From Dimorphilus gyrociliatus (taxonomy: Eukaryota > Annelida > Polychaeta > Dinophilidae): a stretch of DNA of 64,000 bases. The DNA lies in contig CAJFCJ010000005.1 of assembly GCA_904063045.1 (NCBI GenBank), positions 3,749,689 to 3,813,688 of the forward strand, read 5' to 3'. Position numbers and translations under genes: made by a program. Below are positions 35,653-49,515 of this stretch, piece by piece. Under the pieces are notes generated by a model. It made no database searches. It worked only from the letters and a program-made list of their open reading frames with translations, and was not told the DNA's origin. Within the stretch, counting starts at the first letter, position 1; every line of letters begins with the position of its first letter.

Positions 35653-38600
35653 AGTTGTTTCCTTTCCCACCTTCCACCTTTCCCTGCCACGTCCTCTCTC
35701 TTTCTCTCTTTCTCTCTCACCCATTCACCCTTATATAAACTGTATATAAAGGTTATTTATGGAGGAGAGCGAGACAAACATACTGTAATAAAAAAAGAAA
35801 ACAGTTTTTTTTGTCTTGAATGATTTTCGCAAATTGTAAAATAAAACAGCATAAAAAAAATCAGGAGAAAAAATTGGGGATAAAATATTATCGCAATTGT
35901 TTAATGGTAATTTGATGATTTAATATGAGGACGCAGGAGTTTAATGGCTCTTTATATAATGTTCCGGTCGCTTTTATTATCGCATCGTTTATTCGTTATT
36001 TGCTTCTATTTTTTGCGCCTCGCCGCCCGCTTATTGTTGTGGCTATATTTCGCTTGTTTTTTTTTTTGCCTTTTCCTACCCATTCTCGTCGACCCTCTCG
36101 CCTCAAACGAACACTACCTTTCTTCTTTTTATCCTGCTAATCCTCTTCCTCTTGGTTTGACTGAATATATTTCTTTTTCATTTTTTTTTCATCTTCCATT
36201 ACTTCCACCCCCTCCAACTCTTCAATTACTCCTCCACCCCTTTGCCCTTCTCTACTGTGACCTTCCCGTGCAGATCAATTTATGAAAGGAAAGGATATTT
36301 TACCGCAACGTTTAAGAAAAAAAACGATTTTTATTTAGAAAAGTAAATTCGACATTAGACCTATGAGCGGAACACGTGACTTCCATAAAGAATAATTATT
36401 ATGCAAGGAAGGGCTTCTACAGGAAAGACTGTTGCATGTTTTATGTAGAATATATATATATATATATGAAGTATATAAAATATATGGAGTATAATGAACT
36501 GTATATAGTAATATAAACTGTAGTTTGTGAACATTAAGTACTGAATACAATATCTAGGAAGTGATTGAAAAGATCTTTCAACGTGTGCGTTAGTATACTC
36601 TTGATTACACAATAGCAGAAGAAGAAGACTATTATATATTCAATACATTTGTATTTGTATTATAAACAATAATTTTATGACTTATTCCCCTATTACCCTA
36701 TCAAAATATTTTTATAGGTTCTACTAGCTTTACAAAGAAACAGTAAAAAAGGTTAAATTAGATTCCACACGTTTTGTATCATATACATAGAATTTTACTA
36801 TATACCTCATTTCCCATCTATCTTTCTCTTCTTTATCTTATATATATATCTTATATTTTATATAAGCTTTAAGTATATTCAGGTTTGAAAGCATCTCTTG
36901 TTACAAATAGATGATATAATGCACTAGGTGTCCCATACATTATGTATAGGTTCGTTGTTCGAAAAGAACAAGAGATAGAAACAGGAAAGGAGACAGAGAG
37001 AAAGAGAGAAAGAGACAGACAAATATACAGAAGGAGAGAACGTTTGAAAATGGAAAGTTAAGAGAAAAGAAACATGTGGAATATTTGATGATTTCACGAG
37101 GCGATGTCCTTTATCTAGATTAATCTTACAAAAGTCCTTCTCTGCTTTCTTAATGACTAGAAAATATTTTCCTATGAATTGTTTCGTATTATATTTCAGC
37201 AATTACAAAGGCTATTATTAAAGGCGATTAATAAGAAACATCACTTCCTAAACTAAATAGCCTATATTGTATTTAATTGAATACGCTATTTGAGAGTGTG
37301 GCTTTTTTTCCACCTTTGATGTAGTATAAATGTTGTCGTTTCCTCACCATATACCATATTTTTTTTATCCAATATCGAATAATTCCATTAAATGGTATAA
37401 ATTACAAAACATACTAGTTTTTATATATACAATACTGACAGAGAATGTTGCCTAGTTTATTAATCTCTATGAAACATTTACATAATATGCACGTGTGTGC
37501 ATAGTTAATAACCATACTTGAATAAACTATATACTGTGTACAAGACACTAAAAACTATGTAATTTATATATCAGTTATTGTTTTTTAAAAAAAACAACAA
37601 CAACAAAGAGGAAAACAAAGAAATTAAAAAACAATCTAGGAATATTCAAATAAAAGTAGATCAATTAAATTGTATATGTTTTATAGAATTATTTATATAT
37701 CAACTCAGGAAATGTACGCATCAGACTTCATACACTTTTCTAGGAATCGAAAAGTGTTACTTTTCCACTTATTTACAAACGGCTTCGTGTTCATTACAAG
37801 ACAAAAATTCCAGTTATTACTATGTTATAAAGGCGTTAAGAAAACGATCAATAATTATTATCAAGTGCTGTACGCTGGAAATAAAGTGTTGCTGAGCGAG
37901 ACAATAGCACGAAGCCATAAATGGACGACACTTTGCAGTATTCTCTTGCAGATTCATTGCGCGCAATTTTTAAGTCACTTCTGAAAATATAATTATAGCA
38001 CAGGCTACTTTTTTTTTATCTTAGTCCTTTTGTTGGAAGTGTCTTGCACAACCGCCTTAGTAACGTGACAACGTCAATTATTATCATTAGAGAAATAATG
38101 TTAATTAAAAATGGCTGTAGCGTCTTCTAACGAACCATGGCATTTTATATACTCCATAATATATTATTCATTTGTTAATCACATTCTGTATTATGTACCT
38201 GCCGCTTACATAACGCGGAAATAACAATCCAACTAAACCTTTTATATATTTGCTATGAGAGATGTATAGATTTTATACTGTACATATATACGCTCAGTGG
38301 CAGATGTCTTTCTACCTCTTCCTCTCTTCCTGCCTTTTGCCCTCTCTCTCTCTCTCTTGTTCGCTCATATTTCTTATTACCTTTAAGAATTCAGGGTATA
38401 TTCGTACTAAAAGAGATTAAATTATATATTAACATTTATTACACATAGTAGAACTCTGGATATTCTTAAATATTACAGTATAGACACACATTTTCTATAT
38501 CAATCCACATAGAAAAATATATCTATATTTAAATATATAAATATATATATATTTATCTATGACGTTTTTTGTCACTGGTCCGTAATTAGGCCTCAGGCTG

Positions 38601-39638
38601 GATAGATGAAGACGGAAGAAAGGTCAATGCTTTTAATGCAATTAAATATAATGATTGATAGGTGGCAAACATCATTAAAAAAAAGGTGATTACGATTAAA
38701 TAGAGTGTAAAAGAGAAGGACGAAACGAAGATTGTGCACGGAATTCATTGATTGTTTGCTGGTGATTAAAGAGCAAGAAGTGAGCAATGGAGAGTGATAT
38801 ATTGTTTGCGACGTTCTTTTGTCTGATACGGCAAGAGTGGATAGAATGAGTGGGGAAAGGTTTGAAAATAAAGGAGGAATGAGGTAGATTGTTTTTCTCT
38901 ATTTCCTTTCTAGTCGACCTCTTCTTGTCTAATCGTAATTAAACCCGAGAAAAAAGTATATTCCGGTTTGTCATCGCTTTGTTAAATCGATTTTGCATTT
39001 AAAACACTCTCGTTTGTAAGTTGCTTGAGGCGTATAAGCCTACAGCGGTTTGTGTACGGTCTAATTGCCGCACGTCAGTTTGTCATGTTTGTCGTTGGAG
39101 CGTGTTCTGGAGATATATATGTTGTTTGCCATTTATTAGGCTTGTTTATTAGGCGTAAAAAGTTTTTCTCCTATCCTCCTACGCCCCCGCCTTTATTTAG
39201 AATCGTTTTATCTTCAATAGTCGCTCGCTCCGCCCACTTTTCTACTATAGATAATCTCACCTCCCTCCACCTTGTTCAAGAGTCGTGACATGGAGCAGAC
39301 GAAGCATACTTGATGAAATTACGTCGAATAATCGGTGCTATAGAGTTTTTCATGGTTTGTTACTTCTCTATTAGCACGGAATATATAGAAGAATATGTTT
39401 CTATATATAGTTATATAAAAGCTAGACAAGAGAGTAAAGGACGTGATAAACTGTGCGTGTAATGATATGAATATATTAGCATTGTTTGTGAAATTTACTC
39501 TTTACATTCTATAAAGTCTGTTGTATAATTGCATATAGAGTTGTTTTATTTTCAAGAAAAGGGATAGAAAACACCGACTAAAGATCTACATCAAACACGC
39601 AAGGGGGGTTAAGAATATGGAAGAATGGAAAAACTGCA

Positions 39639-39674
<36 letters not shown>

Positions 39675-40024
39675 CAGTATATATAAACGAAAGTCGAATT
39701 TTTCACCGTTTGCTTGGCGCTTTAAGTAATTGGAGAGAGTTAATTACTTTTTGACCGTTTTCTATTTATAAATTATGCATAGAATAAGTAATGTATACTG
39801 TAAAAAGAAAAAAGAGAAAGAATAAGAAATAGGCGACAAAAAGAAAGAGTGGGGGAGAGACAAGAGAGGTGGTGAAGCAAGAGAGATAGCGGTGAGAAAT
39901 TGTATGAAAAAGAGAAGAAATCAAAAGGAAAGATTTAATAGGAAAGATGAAGAAATATAGTGTAGAAGATATGACAAAGATATTTCAAGTATTCATATCA
40001 AATAACCAACTACAAAACTTGACA

Positions 40025-40210
40025 ACTACACGCCAATGCACAGTCGGTGTCCGCGGAAATTGTACGACTGTCTGACGTCATTCCGGTAGAACATTACCAT
40101 AGAAACGACGACGCTTGAAAAGGACATATAGCGCTTCCGCCGACCGCGATAATGAGTTGGGACGTCGGTAGTTTGTTGCCTATTGTTTGTCGGTGAGACG
40201 GCGCTTTTCC
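40025..40210. promoter_or_regulatory. Orphan promoter-like island (CCAAT, CRE, ETS and X-box-like sites)
   Basis: A GC-richer island in an AT-rich desert carries CCAAT (40033-40037), a perfect CRE TGACGTCA (40073-40080), an ETS core TTCCGG immediately after it (40081-40086), and an RFX X-box-like ATTACCATAGAAAC (40093-40106). Motif order read on the minus strand (CRE then inverted CCAAT) matches the promoters of GlyR-like A and the Mist1-like gene. I could not find the transcript it would drive on either strand. Confidence 0.4.
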
Positions 40211-40923
40211 ATTTAGCTTGTCAGTCTCATAATCCGGCAAGGGTTTCATTTTGATATTTATAGTTATATACTAGACGTGCCGTTCATTTTCCGAAAAGGA
40301 TCAGTCTCAAGGCATTTTCTGCCCTTTTCAGCAACCCTCCTTCGGGCCGCCGCTTTGATTTGTGATATACGAACGACACCCTCTCTAATAGGGGTCAGCA
40401 TTAACAAAATGTTTACCATTTTGTTATGTAAACATGTTTATATATGTACTTCTATATTGTTCATACATGGACAAACTATAACTATGTATGCGTATGTACA
40501 CATTATATGCTCTGTGTGCATATACTAAAGGTAGCCGAGGGCTATAATTTTATGCAGCGCTTTAAGAGTGTCGCGTGTTCTGACCGCTTTTGTGGTCATA
40601 TTCTTACAGGTCTCGTCTCAGGTAGAACTGTTGTTAATTAGTTCAGGTGTTCTATTCACCTTTTCTACAACATGCAGGCGCATTAACTCTCCTTATAAGA
40701 CATATAATGTGTTCGGTCTATGTGCATTTGTCTACAATCGCGTGCTATAACAATAAGGAGACCGGCACATATACGAGTTCGTCACGGCGGAATGAAAATA
40801 GAATAAAGAGGAATAAATGCAGCAGCGAGTCATTTAGATCCTCATAAGTAATCCACCGACGTTTTTTTCTCCTCTTTTTCTAACCTTTTCTCTCGCTCAT
40901 TCCATTCCTGCCTTCCTCCTTTT

Positions 40924-40959
40924 CTCACTCACTCACTCACTCACTCACTCACTCACTCA
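40924..40959. repeat. ACTC tetranucleotide array
   Basis: About nine perfect units of CTCA in a C/T-rich region. Confidence 0.95.
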
Positions 40960-41866
40960 TTTGCTCACTCACAACTCACTCTCTTCATCGTATTTTCCCC
41001 TCCCTCTCCTCCTCCCTTGCGTTCTTCTCATCTCAGTCTCTGCCCAGCCTCTCCCTTTCCCTTTCTCTCTTTCTCCCTCTTTTCCTCTCTCACTCTCTCA
41101 CTCTCTCGCTGAATTGGCGCTAACCTCATTCTCTATCCCTTGCTCTCCTCAGCGTACCAATTAAAACTTTCATTTCTAATCCCCCTTGCATTCCCAATTC
41201 GTTCGTTAAATATCACATAATATTCTTACGATTTACTCCCCCAGTAATTTCTTTAAAGCTCTTCACATCTACCACTGTGAAAAAAAAGCAATATTTGGAC
41301 GCCCAACAAACAATGCTGGTGGATACTTATGACATGAGTTAGGGGTGAAAGGCGTCACACCAACTCTTTTTTTTTTGAGCTATAGTTTTTAAGCACTTGG
41401 GATTGCTTTTTCCTGGCTTTTTTTTTATCTTTTTCTTTTTTCATCTATAGCTCGATCGTTGCAAGTAACTACAGTTATATAGAATGTAGGTACGAGTATA
41501 GAATTTGCAATAGAAATTTGCTATTAGATACTATTAATATACATATAATATATTAAATAATACACATTTATATAATTGAAGATTGTTTTGGGATAAATGT
41601 ATTTTCTAGATTTTTTCCAAAACAGAATTAAATCACACATTGAACAGGCAAATCTAAAGAATTGTGGGCACATAATGCTGTTTATGCAGATATTTTTTTC
41701 TCGTTCTTTTGACCTCCTGCATGTATGTCATAAACTTAAAATGAATATAATATATGCACACTCTCACCATTTGGGTTAAGATGCTGTAAATAAGTTATTG
41801 ATAAGTTTTAGATATAATAAGTAGAGCAAAGAACAAAAAGAGAGAAATGTATACATATTATATACG

Positions 41867-41869
<3 letters not shown>

Positions 41870-41907
<38 letters not shown>
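41870..41907. repeat. TA dinucleotide repeat
   Basis: A continuous 38-nt TA run. Confidence 0.9.
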
Positions 41908-41910
<3 letters not shown>

Positions 41911-42106
41911 ATATCTTATATATAGCATCTTTTAGTTATTTTCGTATGTACAATTTTTTCTCAACAATTTCAACAAACTACCTACAGCAGATAAAATATA
42001 CTTTTTTAAGAACAGGATAGATTGGTCCTAGATACGTTCAATAAATTCATAAAGCACGCTCGTTTCTGTTTACAGTATATATATATAATATAATTGAATA
42101 AAGAAC

Positions 42107-42138
42107 TAAACAACCATATATATATATATGGTTGTTTA
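42107..42138. repeat. Perfect 32-bp palindrome
   Basis: The left half TAAACAACCATATATA is exactly the reverse complement of the right half. The outer TAAACAACC arms are not simple-sequence, so the symmetry is not only a TA-run effect. Confidence 0.85.
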
Positions 42139-43066
42139 TCTATGTACAGCACTTGCTCTTCGAGATAAATACGCCTATGTAAATATTTTTTGATGATGAA
42201 ATGCGTATAATTGTAACTTGGAGCAGGCACTGTACATATAGAACATAGGAAAACTTAGATGTCAATACATGTCCCTATATGTTAGATATATATTTATGTA
42301 TACATATATATATTAGTATATATATATATACATTTTCAAGGACTCTATTGAGAGGCAATAGGTGTGCACAGAAAACAACTTGGAATGCAAATAAAAATTC
42401 TTCTAAGAACAAAACAAAGCAAAAAATGATAAACAAAGGAAATATTTAAAGTTATGGAACGATGGAAGCTCTTTTGTTAGGTCTAAATAGCGAATAAACA
42501 ATATTATGTGTATATAGGACATATATAAATACATGTATATATATCTTATTCATTATCGTACTGGCTGGAATGTTTAAAATGTGAGGTTTCTTCCTTTTTT
42601 AAATCGGTTACCTTTTCAGAAAATGGCCTTCAAAAAATAAGAATAAAAGCAATAGAATGTAAAATTTGAAAGAGATGAACAATCAAAGAACAATTTCATA
42701 ATGATAGATAAATAACATAAGTAATTTTATGTCGCTTTTTACATAATCAGTATATAGTCAGCCTATATATATACAGCTTATACAGACAGATTTTCTGTAC
42801 ATAATTATGGCTAAATAGAGGACTCTCTTCGGTTTTTTGTTGTCATTTCAATAACATATTTAAAATTTAAGATTCGCAAAATAAAACATTTTCGATAAAA
42901 CAAAGAACAACACTAGGATTATTTTTGGGGGCAAAAGTTTTCCCAACTTGATGCATTGTGAGGATTGTGGCAGTTTTTTGTATTTTTTTTGTTTCTTAAC
43001 TGGTCAAAAAAATAAACATCCTTGGATTATGTTCTTATGTCCTCTTCCAACACCCAGCTATACCTT

Positions 43067-43552
43067 CTAACTTCCTATATTTTCTTTCTTTGAAGAGGGT
43101 AGCCCGGGTTGGTTTTTCGTTTCACCTAATTCGTACATAGGGCTTTCACCCCTCATATCGCAAACGACGTTTGTTAACGCCATTATATAATTCTTGGCTA
43201 GCATTAAGGTCTCAATCTTTGATAATTTCCGGCTCATCTTTACGTGAGGGATCACTTCTCGCAATCCTTGAAAGGCGTCGTTCAGCGAATGCATTCTCAT
43301 TCTTTCTCTTTCGTTACTTTCCAATCGTCTGAGGTTTCTTTCCCTTGCATTTAGGGCTTTCCTCCGCCGTTGTCCTCCGTTTCTCTTACCGAGTGTTGAT
43401 GATGTTCGCTGCCTTTTAGCCGCCGTAGGTTCATCCCCGTTGGCCGACGAGGAATCCGATGGGGAGTTGGATGTTGTAGAGACTGAATCAGTTCCTGGAA
43501 GTGATCGTTTTCTCATTTCATAGTCCGTAGTCCTCCACCCGGCTACGTCCAT
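43067..43552 (-). CDS. BHLHA15: Mist1/dimmed-family bHLH transcription factor (BHLHA15-like)
   Basis: A single coding exon of 161 aa. The bHLH domain spans about residues 75-128: [20 protein letters not shown], then [20 protein letters not shown] and [12 protein letters not shown]. This is the near-invariant Mist1/dimmed signature ([26 protein letters not shown]), distinct from neurogenin, Olig or twist families. The N-terminus is Ser/Thr-rich with a basic KRQR motif, and the C-terminal tail is short. By family knowledge these factors drive the regulated-secretory programme in exocrine and peptidergic cells. An in-frame stop lies just upstream of the ATG, preceded by an AAG/GC acceptor (exon start 43554). 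The 5' UTR is therefore probably spliced from a distant first exon. Confidence 0.93.
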   Translation of the reverse strand: MDVAGWRTTDYEMRKRSLPGTDSVSTTSNSPSDSSSANGDEPTAAKRQRTSSTLGKRNGGQRRRKALNARERNLRRLESNERERMRMHSLNDAFQGLREVIPHVKMSRKLSKIETLMLAKNYIMALTNVVCDMRGESPMYELGETKNQPGLPSSKKENIGS

Positions 43553-43554
43553 GC

Positions 43555-45540
43555 CTTATCAATAGACAGATGGAATGAATAGATAAAAAAATAACAAAAA
43601 ATAGTCAAAAAAAAAAAATAAAAATTAATCAAGTAGAAAAAAAGATGTAAAGAGCAAAAAGGAGTCAACAAAAATTGTTAATAATCGACCAACTGTTGAC
43701 ATACATATATACTACATACGACTTTCCATAAAAAATCAAATGAACATATAGATATAACCTTATCCGCAAAAATTGCTAATTGATTATCGTTATTATCCAA
43801 GAAGTAAGAGAGGAATTCGTAAAATAAAAGCTTATAAATTTATCTTCTTTTATACACGGCACAGAATATTACCTTATTCTACACAGTGGAAAGGTAATAA
43901 GCTGCAATATATAATCCGCAAGAACCTTTTCATTCAGCGAAAAGGTGGAGTATCCGCAGTATATATATATACTGTATATTTAGATATATAATATTTAGAT
44001 ATATAATGCATATATATATATATATATATATATATTTTGTACCATAAAATAGAAAAGAATGATATCAGTTTTTGTTATTTAAGATGATTTTGACCTTGAA
44101 TTTCTAACCGGTTCCCTTTTATTCTTCATTATCCTGTCTAGAGCATTAACAAGTGAATGCCGATTGAAGAGATTCTTTACGCACAATACAACGTGATATA
44201 GAAAAATATACGCATACTATTTTAAAGAATAAAATAAGAATATAATATTAATACATATAAGAATAAAATTTATATAAACTGTACGTATTTAATAGTAAAT
44301 GCAAATAGTAAAACAGATGAATCACCTTTATATTGCTCTATCTAATTGCTATTTACTGGTTCAAATATACTGGATTATCCAATATGATACAACAATATTG
44401 TATTTCCATTCAGACTGGCCCTGATCTATTTTCAGACTCGAAAGATATTACATAAAATATACAAGTTGCTTAGTCTTTAGGTAGAAAATTATCAGCAATA
44501 TCTAATTCAATACAAATTTAGGAATGTTTTGTTTTTCTCCAAATACAAATAGCTGGATAAAATAGAGATTTATATGGATAATTTATCGACATTTTGATTA
44601 AGATAAAATCGAAAACAAAGCGAATGGAACATTAAGATAATTAGCTTCTCGATTTGCAATCAATTCATTCCTCTTCCGCCTTTTTTTGTACTTTCTAGTA
44701 CATTTTAGTATGATTTAATTATGCAAAAGCTAAACATATATAAATAGGCGAATATAACTTGAAACGAGAGTCACGTTCTGAGTCACATTTCACTTTTGCA
44801 GTTCAGTACGTGATTCGGATTTGTACGTATCTATATATACGTCGGCTACAAATTGATTTAGACGGCGGATTATCTGGGCGGTCTATAGGCGATTTTATAC
44901 AGCACTCCATTAGGGAACGGGTCCCGACCGTTTTCTCTGCTTAAGTAAAATAGACTGGAGGAAAAGCGCAATTATGAAGGAAAAAACGAGGGAACCTGGT
45001 AAAACAAACGAGCGCCTCGGGAATGGAATCAATCAGTGTAGTGAAGAAGTCTTACATGCTAATGCGGCGAGTAGGTTTGTAATTAGTTTGCAGGAAGTTG
45101 GCTCGACAGCAACATCTGTACACGTTCTTTTAATTCGCGCCATTGATCAACCTTATTTATTCAGCTTAACATTTTCTTTATGATTGATATATCCGTTTGT
45201 CTTCCTGTTTTTTCTATTCTTTGTCGCTTCATATAGTCTTTTCTCTTCCACCATTCTCTTCCTCGCATCCCTCAACTTCATTCCACTGTTTATCTTTATC
45301 TATCAGTTTATTCTCTTTAAAATATTTTCAAAGAAAGACTAGCAGTGGATGTTCACTGGCCCACAAAAATAGGGGCGAAAAGAGTATCTAAAGAGTCAAG
45401 GTCTATTTTCTTTCAGTGATCAATAATCGTTTACATAATTTTACTTTTATACGACTAAAAGCTATATTCAGGCTATGAATGAATATATCTATATACATGT
45501 ATAAATATATATATATACTGTAAATGTATAGTATATCTAC

Positions 45541-45582
<42 letters not shown>

Positions 45583-46346
45583 TAAATATATCTTTAATTA
45601 TTACATTTATAAGGCTCCTTATAATAAATAAATCGGGAACTGCATTAACAATAGTTCGCAATATGTAATAATCCACCTACATATTTCATATATTGTATAT
45701 GATGCACACTATCACATTTACAAATACATGTGTACATGAAGCCCTATATGAAAAGGAAGGAATAGATATAAATAGACTAATAATATATCTATATGTAGAT
45801 ATATATATTCATCTTTACTCCACTCTTTATACATTTCCTACTCACATAATACGATAATGTTCCTTATATACAAATATATATGACATATATGTAATATATG
45901 CGGCATCTGCTATATCTCTTCTATTTATTTATTTATGCTTATATATGGGGTAAGAGTCGCCATAGTTGTAGCTTATCCTGATAAAAAATGAAAGACTGCT
46001 TACGCAACAGATTTTGAAACCCCCTTCATTTTTTTTACTTTTTTATATCCTGATGGAATAATCCAAACGCTTACGAATTTCCATCATTTATATTCGCTTC
46101 AAATGGCTTGACTACTTTTTCTACGGAAACATGACATCTATATATAGCAAAATATTATTAATATATACTATCATATGGATATACGCTTCATATAATAATG
46201 TATAACAATGTATATAATGTATATATACATATATATAGCATATCCGCTTTTAATATATTATAATATATGAAACTAGATGAATATTTTCTATATATAAATA
46301 TACCGCACATAGATATCGTATATACCTTTTTATAGTTTATATACAG

Positions 46347-46381
<35 letters not shown>

Positions 46382-47988
46382 ATGTATACATACGAAAATA
46401 CATATATACAGTATATACTGCATAATCTAATACACGAAATGTGTGTTAAACTATATCGAAAATTTACTTATAAATATATATCTTATAGACAAGTACTGCA
46501 TGTTACCTATTTCAATCGATATACAACGAGAATTATCTCGTCCTGCCGTCCAACAGGTGCGCGACAATTTCCGTTTCGCTATATATGTACATTTACTCCT
46601 TGTATACATAAACTCATATATGTATATACTGAATATATGCGGGTTTAAATACACTGATATGAACCAACGATGATGGGGGTTGGGGGGAGGAGAACTGTGG
46701 GCGGGCGAGCGAAAGATAGATAGATTGATAAAATGATAGAAAAATCTATGAAAAGAGAAAAAAAAACTTGGTTTATTGGAAAATAGAATAATGTGGAAAG
46801 AGTGAGAGAGTGAGTGAGTGAGAGAGAGAGAGAGAGAGAGAAAAAAAAAGAGTAACTGAAGGAAAAGAAAAATAGTGTGAGGGAGGATAGAGAGATAGAG
46901 AGAGAGACAGAGAGAGAGAGAGAGACAGAGAAAAGAGTAAGATTGAGAGAAAAAGGGATGGGAAGGGAGTAAAAAGAGAAAAGGGTAGAGAAAATTATTG
47001 AAATATTCTTTGTGTTTAAATGAACAAAAAGATAAAAAAAAAACACTTTTGTTCTTTTAGTGAAAAAAAAAACCGAACATTTCTCTTTTGCGCCGGCTGT
47101 TTATAGGCTTGAAAAGGACTAGAACACATGTTCTCTCCGGATAGAATAAGAGAGAAATATAGCTAACGTGAACAATATATGGACATAAATAAAACGGGGA
47201 AGAAAACAAAAAAAAATCGATTAAAGGTTGTCGCATGAAACAAAGGATAGGCGACGTAGGATTGCGATGCTAAGTCTATTTGACAAAATCACTATGATAT
47301 GTCCTGTTCATCTATCATTTTCTATCATTTTAGCTGGGCCGGTTATAAATCCTCTATACTTAACGAGTTAAGAACACTCAACGTTCTTTTCATCGATTCT
47401 CTTTTATACCATACGTTTATTTATCTACCAACTAATGTACATATGTATCTTATGGATAGTCCTTATTACACAATTCACATATATTAAACACCTAAAGCAC
47501 ACGCGAAGACATAAAGTCAGGCACAATAACATTAACGGTTTCACATATATATAGATGTGTCTAAATTACGTGAACTTTATATGGCGGGAACCTATTAAGA
47601 CCGAAGAAGAAAGTGTACATCTGATTACCAACACCCTACATAACATTATATATATATAAAAGGAGAACGGTTTTCGTGATAATTCGGCAGCTGACAGGTT
47701 TCAAAAACTGCTTAGTCGCATTATATCAAAGACGATACAGCCGAAAGATAAACAGTGTGGAAAGACACTAATTAATATGGCTAAAAATAATTTGGAGACA
47801 AACTAGCTGTCTGTATAGGTCATACATCGGACGTTCCTCGGCTTGGCTTGTAAAGAAAATGTCAAGTGGAGACGGTTTTTTGTTTGCTCATACGATTATA
47901 TCGATTTTCATCTAGCCTTTCGAGACACCGGATAAGATAAAGGCGATCGTTAATAAATCACCCGACAAACTTCTACTATAGACTTACC
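43555..47988 (-). other. Putative 5'-UTR intron of the Mist1-like gene
   Basis: If the first exon at about 48 kb is real, this 4.4-kb stretch is its intron. It holds TA microsatellites (44010-44033, 45545-45578 and 46346-46369), a GA-rich block (46795-46990) and a GC-richer patch at about 44760-45180. That patch has short open frames but no recognisable protein; it could be an enhancer. No other gene is visible. Confidence 0.4.
45545..45578. repeat. TA dinucleotide repeat
   Basis: A continuous TA run in the putative 5'-UTR intron of the Mist1-like gene. Confidence 0.9.
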
Positions 47989-48160
47989 TGTAGAAAAAAA
48001 TAACAGAGAATTCACGGAACGACAAACGATTGAAATCGACGAAGCGAACGTGTCGGACGAACGACTGCACTAGCGCGGCATCTATACTGCATTACTTGAT
48101 TTGCATACCGTCGTACGATGGACCAATCAGCTCGTAGTGACGTCATACGTAACGCAAAAC
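47989..48160 (-). promoter_or_regulatory. Probable promoter and non-coding first exon of the Mist1-like gene
   Basis: On the minus strand: a perfect CRE TGACGTCA (48145-48138), an inverted CCAAT box (48127-48123), an octamer ATGCAAAT (48106-48099), then an ATG-free stretch ending at a strong splice donor CTACAG/GTAAGT (exon end 47989). The matching acceptor would be AAG/GC directly before the Mist1-like ATG. The linkage is inferred from orientation, splice sites and the absence of another gene between. Confidence 0.45.
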
Positions 48161-49468
48161 CATCAATGAACTCTATACAGTGCGTGGGATCGTTCCTTCG
48201 AAATTATCAGCAGCAATTTAGCGTGGTATAGTATACATAGACTCGGTCGGTCGCCTGCCATTTATCGATCTCAGCGTTTATAAATAGAAAATAACACAAG
48301 CGTCTCTATATATTTCTATGGACTTATTTTTGTCCGTTTGCAACAAGTAATTGTCACACCTTTCCTTAATAGTCGAAGATTTCTAGCCCCTAAATATACC
48401 ATGTACAGTAGGCCTATGCGTGGAAATATTTATTCGAGTATTAGAATCAAGACATTTTATCAATTTTATATACTCCACTTATAAGAATTTGTTTATTAGA
48501 AGAAGAAACGCAACGTTTTTTCCTGTCGTGGTACAATGTTATATATATATATATAAATATCTGTACGCTTTTTATTTATTTATGCTTGTCCAGATATAAA
48601 CAATACATACTTATATACATCTGACTTGTAATTACACATGTATAATTTGAAGAACGTGCGAATGACTGCTGCCTACGGAGACAATTAGCGACTTTTCTGC
48701 TTTCGTCATATCTTATCGCCGAGCATATGTTCCTTCTCAACAAGCGCTCGCATTCTCGCCTACATTTATAAACTGCAATATCAGCAATTGCAGACAGACT
48801 GTGACGAGCGTCCTCCAGGGAAAGGGCGGACGTTGTGAACGTGTTTTCCCTTAGCGTCTCCGGCATTCGACGTAGATGCAATTCAGATACATTTACTCCA
48901 ATTTTACATACAACAAGCTGTTGTCGACAAAATATTATCTCTCATTCTTTTTCATTACTTTTTATACACTTAATAAGCGAGCTCTGTCGAACATGACATT
49001 TCATTCAAGGCCAAGGTCCTATTAACAGGTTTCATAAAAGCTGCGTGTAGTGTTGATGTGTTCATTAATTATTTACTGATTGTCGTTTAAGCACCTGCCG
49101 AATTATCTTAGCCTTTTTTTAATTATCCAAATGGATTAACTGTTCCCATTTACGAACTACTATTTCTAGTCCTAAAATGTATGCTTCCTCTAATCGATAA
49201 ACAATAGTTGTTACTTTACTTAAAGCCCTAGAAATTTTTATTATCCCAAAGGGATATGGTAGGGTTGGCTAGAGGTCCCTTCCAAAATGCTTCGTCTATA
49301 ATGTTTTCAAGCGATCCCTCGACTATTCTCTTTTCTATTACGTCACGCCGATACTTTGTTGACACTCTTATTGAATATGTCAGGCGCTAAATCATGACTA
49401 AAATAGGGGATTAGCTGTAGCGCGGGTCGAAAACAAAGAATTGTATTAAAACATAAGTAATCCACAAA

Positions 49469-49515
<47 letters not shown>

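Larger units (their letters stand above)
33691..40020. other. Gene-poor region with CT microsatellites
   Basis: It holds long C/T-rich tracts (34381-34486 and 35615-35649), G/A-rich tracts and TA runs. Open frames inside the C/T tracts give Leu/Ser low-complexity strings and are not credible. I see no supported gene. Confidence 0.55.
40211..43066. other. Gene-free stretch downstream of the Mist1-like gene
   Basis: It contains an ACTC tetranucleotide array (40924-40959), C/T-rich sequence to about 41110, a TA run (41870-41907) and a perfect 32-bp palindrome (42107-42138). The part nearest 43066 is presumably the 3' UTR of the bHLH gene. No coding exon is recognised. Confidence 0.55.

Noticed and set aside
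46645-47046. 133-codon minus-strand frame
   Set aside because: It lies across a GA-rich tract and encodes Ser/Leu/Phe repeats.
48576-48881. 101-codon minus-strand frame with an Arg/Cys-rich sequence
   Set aside because: No family resemblance and it lies just upstream of the putative Mist1-like promoter; not supported as coding.
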